Positions 62,865-64,000 of a stretch of 64,000 nucleotides of DNA are shown here, in pieces. The notes beneath the pieces were generated by a model. The model was not told the origin of the DNA. It made no database searches and saw only the letters and a list, made by a program, of their open reading frames with translations. Each line of letters opens with the position of its first letter. Within the stretch, counting starts at the first letter, position 1. Both the position numbers and the translations under genes were made by a program. This DNA comes from Ancylobacter sp. SL191. Its GTDB lineage: Bacteria; Pseudomonadota; Alphaproteobacteria; Rhizobiales; Xanthobacteraceae. Where the stretch lies: assembly GCF_026625645.1 (NCBI RefSeq), contig NZ_CP113056.1:2145001-2209000 (forward strand), written 5' to 3'.

Positions 62865-63878
62865 ATGATTGCTGCCGTAACCATGAACCGCCGGCGTGCC
62901 GGCCTTGCACTGCTCGCGGGGGCGATGCTCGCCCTCGCCCCGCTGGGCGCGCCGGGTGCGCGGGCTCAGTCCGACTACCCGAACCAGCCCATCACCATCA
63001 TCGTGCCGTTCGCGCCGGGCGGTGCCTCGGACTTCGCGGCCCGGCTGATCCAGCCGCGCCTGTCGCAGATCCTCGGCCAGCAGATCGTCATCGAGAACCG
63101 GGATGGGGCGGCCGGCAATGTCGGCATGGACCTCGCCGCCCGGGCCAAGCCCGACGGCTATACGCTTTTCCTCGGCAATGTCGGCACGGTGTCGATCAAC
63201 CCGTCGCTGTTCTCCAGCCTGCGGGTAAAACCGCTGCAGGACTTCATCCCGATTTCCATCGTCGCCGACACGCCGGGCCTGCTGATCGCCAATCCGAAAT
63301 TCCCGCCGAACAACGTCAAGGAACTGGTGGAATATGTGAAGGCACGGCCGGGGCAGGTGAACTTCGCCTCTCCCGGCACCGGTTCGGTCAACCGGCTGGA
63401 GATGGAGTCCTTCCGCCGCGAGGCGGGGCTCGACATGAACCACGTGCCCTATAAGGGTGGCGCCGGCCCGGCCACCGCCGATGTGATGGGCGGCCATGTC
63501 AGCTTGATGTTCGTGACCATCTCCTCCGGCATCAATCATGTGAAGGGCGGACGGCTCAAGGCGCTCGGCGTCTCCACCAAGGAGCGCGTGGCGCAACTGC
63601 CGGACGTGCCGACCATGACCGAGCAGGGCTTCCCCAAGAGCGTCTCCTCCTCCTGGCAGGGCCTGCTCGCGCCGGCCGGAACCCCGCAGCCGATCATCGA
63701 CAAGCTGCACGCCGCCGTGGTGGAGGCGATGAAGGATCCCACCATTCGGGCGCGCATGGCCGAGAACGGCGTGATCGCGGTCTCCAGCCCGACCCCGGCG
63801 GACTTCAAGGCCTACATCCAGGCCGATGCTGACAAGTGGAGCGCGGTGATCAAGGAGATCGGCGCCAAGGCCGACTGA
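62865..63878 (+). CDS. Bug/TctC-family periplasmic substrate-binding protein
   Basis: A 337-residue tripartite-tricarboxylate-type binding protein. The signal peptide ends APGARA (about residue 34), and the family core PITIIVPFAPGGASDFAARL, GAAGNVGMDLAARAKPDGYT and VPYKGGAGPATADVMGGHVS is complete. It captures a carboxylate, probably the substrate or product of the Gfo/Idh enzymes. TctA/TctB membrane genes are not seen up to 64000; they may follow. GGGAGGGAACG stands before the ATG. Confidence 0.91.
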   Translation: MIAAVTMNRRRAGLALLAGAMLALAPLGAPGARAQSDYPNQPITIIVPFAPGGASDFAARLIQPRLSQILGQQIVIENRDGAAGNVGMDLAARAKPDGYTLFLGNVGTVSINPSLFSSLRVKPLQDFIPISIVADTPGLLIANPKFPPNNVKELVEYVKARPGQVNFASPGTGSVNRLEMESFRREAGLDMNHVPYKGGAGPATADVMGGHVSLMFVTISSGINHVKGGRLKALGVSTKERVAQLPDVPTMTEQGFPKSVSSSWQGLLAPAGTPQPIIDKLHAAVVEAMKDPTIRARMAENGVIAVSSPTPADFKAYIQADADKWSAVIKEIGAKAD

Positions 63879-64000
63879 TCTCACCGCTCGACCGGAAGGG
63901 GGCGTGCCCGGCGGGCCGTCCTCTTTCGCCTTTGCTTCCGCGGCCGGCCGCATTGGTTGGCTCCGCGGAACCGGCGTCCTCCATCGGGGTCATCCATGGA

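Noticed and set aside
63879..64000. Start of a further gene (ATG at 63996) such as tctB
   Set aside because: Only two codons lie inside the window, so nothing can be supported.

Overview
The window is high-GC chromosomal DNA from an alphaproteobacterium. The divergent irr / fabA-fabB-fabI arrangement, the haem-regulatory Irr protein and the many paired palindromic intergenic repeats point to Hyphomicrobiales, possibly a Xanthobacteraceae member related to Ancylobacter or Starkeya. The genus is an inference from gene content only.

Layout. (1) 1-8531 looks like core chromosome: the 3' end of a prephenate dehydratase gene, the fabA-fabB-fabI operon for unsaturated fatty acid synthesis, irr, a LysR/tautomerase pair, an SH3-domain envelope protein, a D-2-hydroxyacid dehydrogenase and a ThiF/MoeB-like protein. 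Three composite palindromic repeats lie between these genes. (2) A tRNA-Arg(CCG) gene at 8850-8926 carries an attachment site. Its 3' end is repeated at 26986 and, in shorter form, at 48228. Directly after the tRNA is a tyrosine-recombinase gene broken by two in-frame stops. Another scrap of the same integrase-end sequence follows the second att copy. I read 8.9-48.2 kb as at least two accumulated, now immobile, island segments at one tRNA.

(3) Segment A (about 9.8-26.8 kb) holds a xenosiderophore-uptake locus (TonB receptor, RhtX/FptX-like permease, flavin monooxygenase, PchR-like AraC regulator). It also holds a LacI-controlled catabolic operon: a ribose-type ABC importer, an uncharacterised 184-aa protein, a metallo-beta-lactamase-fold hydrolase, a lambda-crystallin/L-gulonate-dehydrogenase-like enzyme, a histidinol-dehydrogenase/HpsN-like enzyme and an SDR. 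Two head-to-tail LacI-type operators lie just before the operon. The substrate is unknown and this is the best candidate for an undescribed pathway. A decayed four-carbon-acid-sugar kinase separates the two modules. (4) Segment B (about 27.1-47.8 kb) has arginine deiminase between two paralogous antiporters without arcB or arcC, two AraC regulators, an MHS transporter, a patatin/GntP pair, a seven-gene Mrp-type antiporter operon in the gene order of archaeal MBH modules, and an RND efflux pair.

(5) 48.5-59 kb is a type I secretion locus: a 1,122-residue exported protein with a GH64-like N-terminus and a DUF4114-like C-terminus, a PrtD-type ABC protein, an HlyD adaptor, and two convergent genes for a glycosyltransferase and an FkbM methyltransferase / coiled-coil / glycosyltransferase-like fusion. 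(6) 59.4-64 kb encodes a sugar-acid or polyol module: two Gfo/Idh/MocA oxidoreductases, a GntR/UTRA regulator with a likely operator at 59374-59389, and a Bug/TctC periplasmic binding protein.
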